From contig JAHEWK010000014.1 in NCBI GenBank assembly GCA_020740775.1, forward strand, positions 744,001 to 808,000: 64,000 bases of DNA, in the 5' to 3' direction. Of this stretch, positions 11,901 to 23,792 are shown piece after piece (positions within the stretch are counted from its first letter, which is position 1; each line of letters begins with the position of its first letter). Source of the stretch: Ilyonectria destructans. Its lineage: Eukaryota; Ascomycota; Sordariomycetes; Hypocreales; Nectriaceae. The position numbers and the translations under genes are program-made. The notes below the pieces were generated by a model. It did not search any database and was not told the origin of the DNA. It saw only the letters and a list, made by a program, of their open reading frames with translations.

Positions 11901-14627
11901 GCGCAGACGCAGAAGCAAGTCGCAGACGCAGATGCAGCAGAGGGTCCAGCCGGCGTCCCGTGGCGAGGCGAAGTGGTGCGTTGCGGCGGTGCGATGCTGC
12001 AATGCACACTGTCCCATCCAGCCAGAACCTGCAGCGTGGGTTGGGTATCATCATGATGGGATGATCTCTGGCTCCGCGATACAGCCCTCTCAGTTCAAGA
12101 TCAGAGGACAATGGGTGGTCGAGAGAACCTGGAGGGGTTGGTGAGAGGCTAGACCCGTCACTCGTGTGTTTGTGCTCTGACCGGCCACCCTACAGAGTCA
12201 TGGAGACACACAGACACAACCGCCAAGGTCTTTGTCAGAGCGATAGACTTTGGGCTGGCAGTCGAGACAGTTGAAACAGACGTCGAGAATGGTGCGGTCT
12301 ACGCAACGTACTGTAAAGTTAACCATAGAGACTAGGTACGGAGGATCAATCAAGAAGATGGGACGCAAAGATGCGATCAGCAAACTGCACCAGCCTTCTC
12401 CACACTTCGCACAGTGCCCACAGTGCGTGGGCTCAACCTGGGCCTTTCCAGCCGCCACGTTTCCACGCCCCATGTTCAGACGCCCGTTGACACACTCGCC
12501 GCCCTCCTCTCGACCCCCGTCGACCCCTTCGGCCCAGCCCTGAGAGTCAAATATCCACAGCCACTCCACACTATCAAGGCAGCGCGAGGGGCGAAGGCGC
12601 GAGGGTCCCCGTCGAGGCCGCCCAGTCACGGCGCATTGCCACCCTCCAAGAACAGCGTCACGACCCTGTGCGTAGTAGCTTCAGTCGTCAGTGGACGGGG
12701 ATGCTGCCAAGCGCTAGCGCCCACTGCCTCACTTGGTCGCAGTCGCAACAAGGCCACCCACACCATCCCACGATTCCCACCCCGTCCACCGTCTCACTCA
12801 AACCCGCCAAACCCGCAGAGAACGTTGGAGGGTTGGATCGGGGCACCACGACGGCTCCAGAACCAACAGGGTTCACCAGCCGCGAGCCTAGAGGGCCCTA
12901 GACCGTGGATGGGTGTTGTTTGGGTTTCGGCACTGGTCTGCACAATGCACTGTTCTGAGCCACAGGCGGTACTTCCGAACCCTTCATTCTCCCAGGCGCA
13001 GGACTAGACAGACATCCTTCCGATGCCAGACGCCGGACAGCCGCCCGGAGTATGTACAAGCATGCAATGGATGACTGCGGGGCCAGGGGCTGTCACAGTC
13101 GCAGAATGAGAAACGCATGCCGTTCCTCACTCACGCGGCGGTGGATAACAACAATCTCCAGCATGTCAACAAACAAAGGCGCCCACAACCCAATCAGGTC
13201 CCCTAAAACTCCAGCGGTAGGGCGCCTAAGCAAGCAAAGGGGAAAAGGGGGCTTGCGGCGGCCGGTGCTGGCGCTCCATGGGAGAACGCACGCGGCCCGG
13301 GCGGTGCCTGAGGCGCCTATCATCCGTACTCACCTGACGGGTGCCCTCCACTCCCCTGGAGCCAGTGAGCCAGTGTCGAATGTTCCACGGTCCATTTTTG
13401 GGTGGATGTCAACAAAGGCGCACGCACTGTTTTAGCGACTGTCGATGGAGACTTGGGCTGATGAATGGGCTGGCTGACTGCTGGATGCAGGACTGCTTTA
13501 CGTGCGACCCTGGCCAGTGGTCCTCCACTGCCAAACCAAAGCGCTCAAGTGATGACCTGGCTGGGCTGGGAGTCACTCACACCGTGTGCTGAGAGGCGTC
13601 CACTGGAGTTCACGCTGAAGACGCGCCATGGAAGCCTTGCTGGTGCTCGAGCCCACTGGGGGTACTCACTGGCCGGCGCATTTACTGGGGCACGCTGGTT
13701 CCAAGGTTGGTGCGGTCAAGTGACGGGACGTTCACTGGAATGGGATCGCATGGATGGTCCGAGGCCGCCGAACCCTACACTGGGCAGCTGGGAGCATGGA
13801 GGGCAAGGCGGGCACGAGACTGGATAGCTGCCGAGTCACCGGTACTGCTGGCCCCGCGTGCCAACCACCCAATTTCCAGGTACAGCAAACAGCCCCTCCT
13901 ACCAGGAGCGGGTGCTTGTCGGGCCAGGGCACTCCTGCGACACTGTCTGCGACCGTCCAGTCGCCACTGTACCGCTCACGGCGGGCCCCCAGCGGGACCA
14001 CCAGCATGCCACCACAGATTACACAGTGGCGTTGGCTAGTCCTGCATGCGGCTAGCTTCCTGTGCGCCAGCCCAATCACCCGTCGGTGGTGAGCCCGGTG
14101 GGGTTACCGTTTGCGTGCGGTGATTTGCCAGATGCGGGGCCCGCCCTCATCTCTTGTTCGACATCCTGGTCTCCAGGTGGACCCGGAGTGGAGAGCATGT
14201 GGAGCCGTAATGGGTCCCATACACCCCAAGTCACCCCAAGCGTCCCCAACCAACAAAACCCGCCGTCCGCCGTCGCCGATTCCTTCCTCCCACTTATCAT
14301 CCGTCCGTCACCTCGCCCCTCGTACCTGCCTCGCTTCGCTTCCCAGAACCCATCCACCTCCGTCCACCTCCAACGCACAACTTCCGCTACCATTTTACCT
14401 GCTCCTCTTCCCTCTCCACCAACGACTTCGCTCTCTCCAACTGACGCCGGCGCACCATCTGCCCTTCACCACCACGACAATCGAAAGCACACTCATCGCA
14501 GTTGTGTTTCCCAGCTCAATTTAATCCCGCACATTCCCGGCTTTCCCACTCTGGCGCTCACCTCTACGGTCCCGCATCCAATCTCACCACCTCAGCCGCA
14601 CACAACGCTGAGTAGCCAACCATCATA
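8971..14627. other. 5.6 kb gene-free, GC-rich stretch
   Basis: Many open frames exist on both strands (the longest, 243 codons, at 11380-12111 minus), but they overlap each other, lack splice-linked continuations and show no family motif. Words such as CCACTGGACC and CCAGTGG recur between about 10.7 and 13.9 kb. A Gln/Asn-coding-like degenerate repeat (CCAGAGCCAGAACCAA) is at about 11361-11400. The last ~370 bases are pyrimidine-rich and probably belong to the promoter or leader of the gene at 14628. A long non-coding transcript or long upstream regulatory region is possible but not shown. Confidence 0.5.
14260..14627 (+). promoter_or_regulatory. Pyrimidine-rich leader of the conserved gene at 14628
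   Basis: The stretch is dominated by C and T with repeated CTCTCC, CCACCTCC and TTCCTCC words and ends at the start codon. Such CT-rich regions commonly sit at or just upstream of transcription starts in filamentous fungi. The exact transcription start cannot be read from the sequence. Confidence 0.5.
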
Positions 14628-15259
14628 ATGTCTGCATACTACCACTACAACGCCCACGCTGCGCATCCCGCACCTGTGTCGCACAACCACCATGGCGGCC
14701 GAAATCGCAGAGCTCCCCGCCTGTCCGTCTCCCAGAATTCGCAGCGCCAGTTCCGCGGTGTTCGCAGCATGAAGGAGCTCAACGAGACCGCCTCTCTCAC
14801 AGCGTTCCGCACCAAGTTTGAGACAAGCCGCTCTTTCGACCTCGAGGACGACATGGAATTCTGCCCCAACCTATTGACCGAGACCGACGTGAGTTGTTCC
14901 GCCGGCGCCGCCTCCGCGTCCACCTGTGCCCCTTCCATGACTCTGACCAGTTTCCTCCGCAGTTGGTCTCCATCTCCAGTTCATCAGAGCGCTCTTCACT
15001 AGCCAGCAACTCTCCCGACTCTTCTCCCACTCAACAACCTCAGACCGTCGCTCCTGGCTTCTCTCTCAGCTCCGCCTCTCCTCCTTTCATTCCTCCCAGC
15101 TACCACCACCAGGGAAGCATGAAGCTTCACCAGCCCTCCGCCACCCGGGGCCGCAACGCCATTCCCATCATCAACCCAGCCACCGGCATTACCATGTCAA
15201 GCCCTCCTCATTCGGTGTCCCCCGGCAGGATGCAGCAGTCTATGCCTCGCCGATGGTAG
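14628..15259 (+). CDS. Conserved ascomycete protein of unknown function, serine/proline-rich
   Basis: Exons 14628-14888 and 14963-15259 flank a 74-base intron (GTGAGT...CCGCAG) and encode 185 residues. The N-terminus MSAYYHYNAHAAHPAP is His/Ala-rich. The middle holds a well-formed conserved-looking block, RAPRLSVSQNSQRQFRGVRS followed by MKELNETASLTAFRTKF and DLEDDMEFCPNLLTETD. A Ser/Pro-rich tail ends in SMPRRW. No signal peptide, membrane segment or enzymatic motif is visible. The large upstream region and the Ser-rich, phosphorylation-prone composition suggest a regulatory protein; that is inference only. Confidence 0.8.
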
Positions 15260-17242
15260 ACGACGACGCGTCGCTCTCCGCATTCCTGTGGGGTGCGGGA
15301 GCGATCCGTGCGTTGTCGCCTTGGCGGTGCATCTGGAACTGTAGAATTACTGTCCATTCATTCGCAGCTGTTCATCTTGGCGGGCACACCGATTGACCGA
15401 GGCTTGAATTGGCATCATCTTCTCTTGCGGGCTGGGTTCCTCGAGGCTTTTTCCGGGTTTCGACTGCTCGATGCGGTCGACCCAGACTGTTGGCGACAAC
15501 CATCGACAACAACAAATCACCTTTCCTCACCTGTATAAAAATCCTTAATCGACATACTCCCTTGTTGCAACCAACAAGTTTCAATGAGGATACAACAACC
15601 GGCGCGGCTTGAGAAAGATCCGATACCAATTTCTTCTGTTTTGGTTAAATTGTTTTTGCGACATATTAAATACCTAGGGTTCTGTGTCCGCTTCGCAAGT
15701 TGAAGCTATCCGACACGAATGGGGCGTTTTCAGTGGTTTTGCATTTCAAGACGACATTGCATAGGTGTTCGATGGACGTGGACGGGTTTCTGATTTCGGC
15801 ATCTATATTTGTTTCATGGGAAGCAACGGTGGCTCCCAATACTAACCAAAATGTCTTCTTCTCATCACGGTTATGGGTTCATGAAGTCACCAAGAGAAAA
15901 AGAAACACATAGAAGGAGTGCTTTTCACGAGCGGGGATTCGGGTGTTTATTGTCTGGTCGCATCTTGGGAACTATTTGGGTGGTGGTCGGAACCGAGACG
16001 AACGGTGTCATGTTTTTTGCAACATCTCCGAGTGGGACGGGTCTACTGGGTATTACGGGGAGTTGGTCGAATTTTCGGTGCGATCTCGCTGCTGCAAACG
16101 AACGGGAAAAGGGTTTTGTCCGATTCTTCCTTCTTTGTACCATTCTGGGACACCTACATATTTGTCCCTGCCTTTTTGTCTTATTTCTTGTTTTTTATTT
16201 GTTGGTCATATCGGTCGCACTCTTGAGCGGGACGGTCACATTTGGCGGTGGTTTTTGAAGCGTTGCTGGTTGTCTCGTCCGGGAATAGAGTGTTTGCTCT
16301 CTCCTTCGCAAGCATCTGGAGTGACGGTGGCGGCTATGACATGATCTGAGTTGTGGGTCGGTTTTTGGGATCAATGGGCCCTCGAGCCTGGTTTTGCAAT
16401 GGGTAACTGCGGATGTCGCTATTGTTAACTGGGAAATGGCGCTGTATGGTTGCGATATTGCGGCTTGAGAGCTGCGAGACGAGAATACACGATGTTCAAA
16501 CATTAATCTGCTTTTCTTGATTTCTTCTGCATGGTGTTTGTAGATGTTACACGGACTGAATGTACGCTGTAGGTGGTATCATTTGCTACCTTGTCATAGC
16601 AATCGGCACGCAAACTGCAGTACTACTTACACGCTCCCGGGCATTGGTACCTGTTGCTTTATATATTTCGCTTACAATCTAAGCGTCTACACGCCAGTAG
16701 CAGTGTCACAAAGCTACATGTTTGATCCTTACAGGCTGTGCGTAGTTCGGATTGATACCGAACCTGCGGCAGGTCCAAGCAGCTTGCAAGCTGAGGGCAC
16801 CTGTGGAATGGTCACTGACGTTCCGTGCAACTACCACTCAATCAACAGCCGCCATGGCCAGTAAAGCAGAAGCATAATGTCATTTGGAATCCTCTATTTG
16901 TCAATGCTTATCATTTGTGCTAAGAAAAGTGACCATGTCGACTGAAGAAGTAATGATCAGACAGGTCGAGGGAGGCGGGGAGTTTGGCTAACCATGATAA
17001 TGACGATGATGGTGACGTCACAGCGTGTGAGTGATGACTTGATGGAACCTTCGCTGGACGATCGATGAGGGGCTTGGAATGCTATTTTTGAATTATTTAT
17101 CAAGCCGCGCTCTCGGATGCTATTTCTTAACTCAATTCTTCATTGTGAGACAAGGAATTGTTGCGTTTCTCAACTACCCATTCGTACCGACCAATATCTA
17201 TTAATACGACGACATCAATCCTCCATCAAAAGCAACGACAAG
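15260..17242. other. Gene-free stretch of about 2 kb
   Basis: This lies between a conserved gene and the small mitochondrial-protein gene on the same strand. The first part (15260 to about 16500) is probably 3' untranslated and intergenic sequence. Open frames such as 15918-16226 plus are hydrophobic but have no start context, splice continuation or recognisable motif. Nothing else was recognised. Confidence 0.45.
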
Positions 17243-17677
17243 ATGATGTCAGCGAGGTCCCTATACGCTATGCGCCCTACACGCATAGGCAGTGTCCTCA
17301 CCCGACAAGGATTCTCCATGTCAACCTCCGCAAGACTCGGTCTGAAGGAGTCAGCAAGCCGTACGCCCACCCTTTCGATTCCATGCCCATTTTCATCCCC
17401 GGGAACGCCATCATCTCCCGTCTAAAGAATCAACCCACTGACTTTGTGACCAGAAACAGACAATGACTACGACCGCCACAAGCGAGACTCCCTCGCCAAG
17501 CAGAAAAAGGGTGCCGCTCACTGGAAGCCGGAGCTCGCGTCAGACAGCGAGGAGGCCGTCCGGGCAGATCGGGCTACCAAGGACGGCGCTGAAGACTTGA
17601 AACACTTGCAGGAGCGGACGAAGAGAGCCGCGGAAGAGACTGCGAAGGCTGGGACGAGCATGAAGGACAATATGTAA
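17243..17677 (+). CDS. Small mitochondrial-type protein of unknown function
   Basis: Exons 17243-17360 and 17454-17677 join in frame across a 93-base intron (GTACGC...CTGAC...CCAG) to give 113 residues. The first ~35 residues (MMSARSLYAMRPTRIGSVLT...) are basic, hydroxylated and free of acids, as expected of a mitochondrial presequence. The mature part is hydrophilic and helix-prone, with the block HWKPELASDSEEAVRADR and a Lys/Glu/Ala-rich tail ending in AGTSMKDNM. Similar small proteins are widespread in filamentous ascomycetes, but I know no assigned function. A second ATG at 17246 is an equally good start. Confidence 0.8.
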
Positions 17678-18396
17678 AATTTCATCTTGCTTGTTTGTAA
17701 ATACAGTAGCTTGATTACATGAATTGGGGAATCCCCGATGACATAGCGGTGTCTGGAGTGCTACTTACTCACGAGTATGCTTCACAGTGCAGGTGATGAC
17801 ATGTGCTAGAGAAGTGCCGTGTTTTGTGAACCATATTCCTGGTGGTGAGACCATGGATGCTTTGTAATATCATGTTTGCGTAGCTTTGTGAGTATATGTT
17901 TCTAATATTCGATGCGAGATTGTCTACAGGAATGGCAGACAAGTCAACGATAACTCTTGCTAAAGCCAACCTTAACCAATTATATTAAGCAAAAAACCCA
18001 ACACTTCAATTGACCTCCCAACCTATTCCATCACCCATCAAAACCCGCATAGAGCTCAGTAAACATGGCAAACCCTCGAAATGCGCAGGAACTACAGGGT
18101 AGCTCACACACTCTCGGGCGTGCGACACAGCGCGCATCCTTATCGATAAGCCGCCACCAAAGCTCCTCCTCGCCCGCCCTCAACACCAACAAATTTCCGC
18201 CGACCTCGGTCTCCGATCCCGAACGGCACCTCGTCCGTCCGTGGCCAGCCTGCGCGCCTTTTCCAATTCCCTTAGCCGCAGCCTCAATTCCTCCGGCCTC
18301 TTCCTTCCAATTGAATCCTCACCGCCCGGATTAGGACTATTCCTCTCCCTCCCCGTCCGCCTTGTCGCATCGGCCGAAGCAACCCCCGCTCCGACC
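17678..18396. other. Spacer and leader before the SAM-carrier gene, with an upstream ORF
   Basis: An 89-codon ORF at 18065-18334 (MANPRNAQELQGSS...) ends just before the preferred start codon at 18397, so it may act as an upstream ORF if transcription starts before 18065. The carrier's own frame is open from an ATG at 18241. No other feature was recognised. Confidence 0.45.
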
Positions 18397-19245
18397 ATGA
18401 CCTCGTCGAACCCGCCGTTCCAATCCGCGCTGCTCGCGGGCGCCCTCGCCGGCACCACCGTCGACCTTTCGCTCTTCCCCCTCGACACCCTCAAGACGCG
18501 CCTGCAGTCGTCGGCCGGCTTCTTCCCCTCCGGCGGCTTCTCCGGTATCTATCGCGGCATCGGGTCCGCCGTCGTCGGGTCCGCCCCGGGCGCCGCCTTC
18601 TTCTTCTGCACCTACGAGTCCGTCAAGGGCCTGCTCGCCGACCGCCTGCCCCGCGGCGACGGCCACCCATCCTGGCACGGCCCCGTCACCCACATGCTCG
18701 CCGCCAGCGCCGGTGAGATTGCCGCCTGCTCGATACGCGTGCCCACCGAGGTCGTCAAGCAGCGCGCCCAGGCCGGCCACCACGGAGGTTCGTCCGGGGC
18801 GGCCCTGCGTGCCATCCTCGGCCGCTACGGTACCCACGGTCTGACTGCTATGTGGCGCGAGCTGTACCGCGGCTGGGGAATCACCGTGTTCCGCGAGGTG
18901 CCCTTCACCGTCATCCAATTCCCGCTATGGGAAGCTATGAAGTCCTGGGGTCGGCGTCGGCGCGGCGGGCGGGAGGTCACTGCCGGAGAGAGCGCCCTAT
19001 ACGGAAGCATGGCTGGCGGCGTGGCAGCTGCGTTGACAACACCCCTGGATGTGCTCAAGACTCGTGTTATGCTCTCCAAGGAGCGGGTGTCAGTGGCCGA
19101 GGTCTTCGGGCGGTTAGCCCGAGAGGAGGGCTTCCGGCCATTCTTCGCCGGCATTGCGCCGCGAGTGACTTGGATATCTATCGGAGGCGCCATCTTCCTG
19201 GGAAGCTACCAATGGGCCATTAACACCATGCACGGGCTGCCGTGA
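18397..19245 (+). CDS. PET8: Mitochondrial S-adenosylmethionine carrier (PET8/SLC25A26 type)
   Basis: The single exon encodes 282 residues, close to the usual ~280 for this carrier. Three mitochondrial-carrier repeats are visible: PLDTLKTRLQ near residues 28-37, the family-specific VPTEVVKQRAQ in repeat two, and TPLDVLKTRVM in repeat three. GALAGTTVDLSLFPLD and FREVPFTVIQFPLWE are typical of SAM carriers. The protein imports S-adenosylmethionine into the matrix for methylation reactions and for biotin and lipoate synthesis. The start at MTSSNPPFQSALLAG matches the family; an in-frame ATG at 18241 would add a 52-residue presequence-like extension, so both starts are possible. It is convergent with the WD40 gene downstream. 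Confidence 0.93.
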   Translation: MTSSNPPFQSALLAGALAGTTVDLSLFPLDTLKTRLQSSAGFFPSGGFSGIYRGIGSAVVGSAPGAAFFFCTYESVKGLLADRLPRGDGHPSWHGPVTHMLAASAGEIAACSIRVPTEVVKQRAQAGHHGGSSGAALRAILGRYGTHGLTAMWRELYRGWGITVFREVPFTVIQFPLWEAMKSWGRRRRGGREVTAGESALYGSMAGGVAAALTTPLDVLKTRVMLSKERVSVAEVFGRLAREEGFRPFFAGIAPRVTWISIGGAIFLGSYQWAINTMHGLP

Positions 19246-19561
19246 GAGCCAAGAGACGGACAGTAATATACAATGCATGTACGATATGATCAATGAGGGA
19301 TTCAAAAAGCGGGAGCGTGCAAAAGGGGGATATATAAACTGCTTTTGGTCGTAACACTATGTACAAATTACGCTGTTGGGGACATTTGACATATGGACAA
19401 ATGTATATACAAAAGATCGAGGAACACGCTTGGAGAGGACAGAGCCAGAGAGGGTTTCATCTCGACATATACGAGGATGAAGACAGCGGCACTGGCAAGG
19501 ACGAGACAAGGTATGAGCTGTGAGGGCAAATACCATTATTGAACCCAGCGCACTGGGCTTA
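19246..19561. other. Convergent 3' region between the SAM carrier and the WD40 gene
   Basis: Only about 316 bases separate the two stop codons, so the 3' untranslated regions of the two transcripts probably approach or overlap. No gene is seen. Confidence 0.55.
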
Positions 19562-22500
19562 TCACGGTGCCTGGGTTTCAGTGCTCGGTTCTGCAACTGC
19601 GGCGGGCGGTTCCGGGGCCTCCTCTTCCTCGGCCGGCTTCAGGACTGGGGACGGCGGGAAAGGTCGGAGCTCCCTGCGGCCGTTGGTCTTGTAGTGGAGG
19701 ACGATATCACTGCCGCCCTTCCAGAGGTGCGTACGGAGGGCTGCCAGACTGGTCATGGGGGATAACAACTAAACGGGGGTTAGACACCGTGAGAACCAAG
19801 ATACGGGCAGAGTGGACGAAATTAAACATACCTGATCGTTACAGTAAAGTTCCAAGTATTCTTCTGGCTTGAGCTCGTCCTCCTCAGACTCCTCAAGCGG
19901 AGGCTCGACCCGCTCGGCGACGTATGCAAGAATTTTCTTGACACGCAGCATGCGGTTGGCATTGAGCCTGTTGTTTCCGTCTGTAGAAGCAATGGCGGGT
20001 ATGCTATCATCCACGGGGTACAACACGAACGAGACCTTGACGGGTTCCTTGAACGGCATCATGTTCTGCAAGAGGACATCGCCAAGCCACATGGGAGCCT
20101 TCTGCTCGATAAAGTCCGCATCTTGACCGACGTGCTGGACGGTTCCCTGGTAGATATTGGCGCTGCCACCAGACGTCTCCTCCTGGATAACTACCTTGGT
20201 ACCAGGTGGGAGCTTCAGGACGGGTGTATCATTGGGCAAGCTAGGCACCACGCCAGTCTCGACAATTTTCTCAGGGTTCTCGGCTAATTGCTTGTCGTAC
20301 TCTTGACGGATCTTTTGGATCACACCGAAGAAGCTGTCGTCGACTTCCTTATCGTGAACCGAAGAGGACTCGGATTCCTCAGCCTTCTCTTCCACGATGA
20401 CGGGCTTGTCCTGGGTGGCTTGCGATGCTGATCGGCCCAACTTCTTCGTTCCAAACGACATGCGGAACTTCTTGCCGAAAGGCGTGCTCGGAGACTTGCC
20501 ATTGTCCTTATCCTTGTCGGCGTCCTTACCATCGGTAGAAGTCTTGCCCTCGGCGGGCTCCGCTGCAGGAGTTTGTGGCGCTACGACCGGTTTCGCAGCC
20601 CCTTCTACCGGGTTGATGGAGCTCGTGAAGTAGTCTTCCCTGTCTACAGATTGACGGCTAGCGTGAGACGCCCTCTTCTCGAGCGGACTCATGGGAGCAG
20701 ACAGTGCATCCTCTGGGACACCCGGTAGGGACGATTGGGCAATTATGGAGGGCCCAGGGGTTGCGAGACCGATTGCCAGTCCTGGAGTCATTGGGGGATA
20801 TTGTCCGCTGGCCCTTGGAGTTGTGACCTGGTCGGCATTCTCCCAGCCTTGTATGGCTGAAGTCGGGAGGGATATCGACATCGGCGCAGTCGCAGCTATA
20901 GCCGCCGCGGCAGCCTGTCTCGCCTCAACGCCCTCGTTTAGTTTTTGTCGGAATGCCTCATCACGCTTGATTTCCTCGTCAATCAAGTCAGCAAATAGAT
21001 ACCGAAGAATCCATTTTCCAAGGCTGACTGGAGTGGGTGTTAGCTTCGTCTCATAGCCAAAAGGGGACAATTCGCCTACTTCGCTGGTCCTCCCTGAACT
21101 CAATGGGCTCATCTAGCTCAATCTCATCGGCGTAAACTTCAGCATCGAAGCAATTAAACGGCTCCAGCACTACAGTAAGGTTACCAGAACTGAGATCGAT
21201 TGAACACCAAGGCGCCACTGCTTCAACCGTGTTTACAACAGCCTCCACATCTTCGAGGTGTTGTTTCCCAAAACTTTGGATTGGTTTGCACTGCCTCGGT
21301 TAGCAACAGTAGCTGACAAGTTTCCGGGTTCAAAATACCTTGATGAGATCCCAAAGTAACACGTCGCCAGCCGTGTCTAGTGTCAATACCCGTCTCCTAT
21401 CGTTGAGTAGCATGTGCTTCAGGAGGCCAAATTGGCCCTCAATGGTCTCTTCGGGTTGATCATGAACCGGCTTGACTTCAGGGTCAGGGTGGTCTATCAC
21501 GACCTCGGATCCCTTCCGCGTCATGGTCTCACCAACGGACTTGGTCTCGGGATCCGGAACACTCCGAGTTGGGAACACAGCTGCGGCAGAGACACGCAGG
21601 ATGGACTCGGCGGGTATCTCTTTCTTTTTGGAGGCTCCATTAACCGCTGGAGGGGAGGATTCGCGTGGCCTGTTCGACGCGTTGGATGTGGCTCTCTGAT
21701 GTCGGAACGACTCGGGCAGCTGGATGTCGGTGCCGGTATCAATGTCCTGCCATCGGTTGATAGAGGATCGGTTTGTTGCGGTCCAGATGTGGCCGCCAGC
21801 GGCAACAACCTTGCTCACACCAATGTGCTCCTGGGCAACCGCGAGACTAAGACCATCATCCATGTCCTCGAGACTGCCTCGTACGTCTGTCTTGGCTACT
21901 AAGCCCGAGCGATCAGTGCTGTAAAAGATGCCGAGTCGCGGGTCATCTGAGAAAAGCGACCAAATACTCTCGTCATGCATGGTAAAGGTGTACATGCACC
22001 GTCCACCCTTGACACTCCACATCTTGATCGTCTTGTCGGCGCTGGCACTGATAATGGTGTCACCAGTGTCGTCAATGAGGATAGACCGGATGTTGTCGAC
22101 ATGGCCGACGAGCTTAGAGACCTTGGAGCCGGTTCGAGGGTCGTACAATCGCACAATCTTCTCTGGTCCGCCGCTGGCCATGATATTGCGACCGACACGG
22201 AGAGCGTACACGGAGCCCTTCTCAGCAATGTCGTCGCCCTTGACGTCAATCTCTAGAGTCTTGCCTCCACCATTGATGTCCCAGAGACAAATCTTGCGAT
22301 CGAGTCCGCCAGATGCAACCCAATTCACACCCATGTCCGCGGGAGGGGTAGCGACGACCTTGACATAGTCTGCATGCTCTCCAATGGTCTCGGCTTGGGT
22401 GTTGTTGTCTTCGGAATGCGGCCGCCATATCTTGACTGTTAGATCGGAGGAGGCGGAGACGAGGGCGGTATTGTTGTGGGCGAGGGCAATGTCGTTGATC

Positions 22501-22957
22501 CAGTGCATGTGGGCATGGGTCTGGGCGCGGAACTTGGTCGTAGGCTTGGGTGCGGCCTTGGGTTTGTCGTCGGTCTTTTCGTCTGATGGTGGAGTGGAAT
22601 CTACGACGTCGCTGCGGCGCTTGAGGTCAAGGTTCAGGTCCCAGGCGCATACTATGCCGTCTCGGCCGCCGGAGTAGCTGTGGGAGGCCACGGAGTCAGT
22701 TTTGGGTCTGGAAAAGGACGGGGAAGTTGGCGTCGAGCGGGCTTACAGAATGGCGTTGTCGCTGTCGACTGCGAGGCCATTGACGCCGAGGCGATGGCCG
22801 CCATCGGAGGATTTGGCGTTTTCGAGAACTGGGACGGGGAATCAGCACCGAGGGGAGGTAGAATTGCGCGGGAATTGTGTCCCGTTGTGCGACAACCGTG
22901 CTGGGCGGCACGAACTCTCTTACCATAGCTGATTCTCTGGCGCGCCTTCTTGGCCAT
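19562..22957 (-). CDS. WDR48/Bun107-like WD40 protein (deubiquitinase cofactor family)
   Basis: Six exons (22957-22924, 22828-22747, 22677-21339, 21290-21080, 21027-19832, 19768-19562) join in frame to 1022 residues. The N-terminal half is a WD40 propeller: [68 protein letters not shown] and, further on, [19 protein letters not shown]. The C-terminal half has a Ser/Pro-rich linker and the DUF3337-type region ([46 protein letters not shown]). This layout is that of human WDR48/UAF1 and fission yeast Bun107, which bind and activate ubiquitin proteases and can direct their localisation. It is not CreC, which has a different arrangement. The partner enzyme is not in this window. Confidence 0.92.
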
Positions 22958-23520
22958 GGCGGAGGGGGATGGCGGAGAAGGATGGGCATGCGCCGGCCGC
23001 GGCGTGGAGAGGGTTGGGCGAAGGTAGGACAAGCTACGGGGAGGCGCAGGAGGAGGCGATCACGGGCGAATGCTGTGAACGGGAAGAGGAGAGGAGAGAG
23101 GAGGCGGGCGAGGAGGCGGAGAAGGGTCGGGGTTGGGATGATGCGGGATGAGATGCGGGATGCGGGATGTGGAAGCGGAAGTGGAGGGTGCCAACCTGCT
23201 AGGTACCTGCCAGAACTGAGTCCATAGCGCTGTCGTGCACCCTGTAAGTTAATAGTGCCCAGGCTGGACTGGGTAAGAAAGCGGCGGTGGGCAGCGGGCT
23301 AAACTCCACTATTTCCACCTATGGATTAGGTGTTAGGCGTCCCAGACTGGCAAGGCAGGACGGAGCTCCATCCCTGTGGCCTGGATCCCTGAATTCCTTG
23401 GATATAGATGCCCGTTGCAGCGGCGCGGCCACCTCTAGCTGGGAGTAGGGCCCGCTGTGCCGCCCTATGACTTTAGGCGGCAATGGACGGGAACGTGGTG
23501 TTGGCTGGCGCGTGAACCCT

Positions 23521-23550
23521 CTGGGTCTTGGTCTGGGTCTTGGTCTGGGG
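23521..23550. repeat. Short tandem repeat, CTGGGTCTTGGT unit
   Basis: Two and a half copies of a 12-base unit (CTGGGTCTTGGT) lie head to tail. This looks like a simple minisatellite without any visible function. Confidence 0.6.
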
Positions 23551-23745
23551 GGCTGGAGCCTTCTGGGGAGAGCTTCCCCGCTGCTGTCGCTCAGAAGGGC
23601 CCATCCCACTGCAGCTCACCACCACCTACAGTGCCATCCGAGGTAACAAGCTGGCGCCCCTGCAGCAGCATCACAGGGGCACACCGCACTAAAGCGGGGG
23701 TGGTGACAGTACCAGCGCCTCCTCCCCGCCTGCTCCTGTGGCCGG

Positions 23746-23792
23746 GCTGTTGGTCTGTTGGTCTGTTGGTCGGTGGCTCGGTGGCTCGGTGG
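23746..23792. repeat. Short tandem repeats, TCTGTTGG then CTCGGTGG units
   Basis: Three copies of an 8-base TCTGTTGG-type unit pass into copies of a related CTCGGTGG-type unit. Simple local duplication; no gene lies across it. Confidence 0.6.

Noticed and set aside
11380..12111. 243-codon minus-strand ORF in the gene-free GC-rich region
   Set aside because: It overlaps long frames on the other strand, is Arg/Ser/Pro-rich, and has no motif or splice continuation; it looks like a by-product of high GC.
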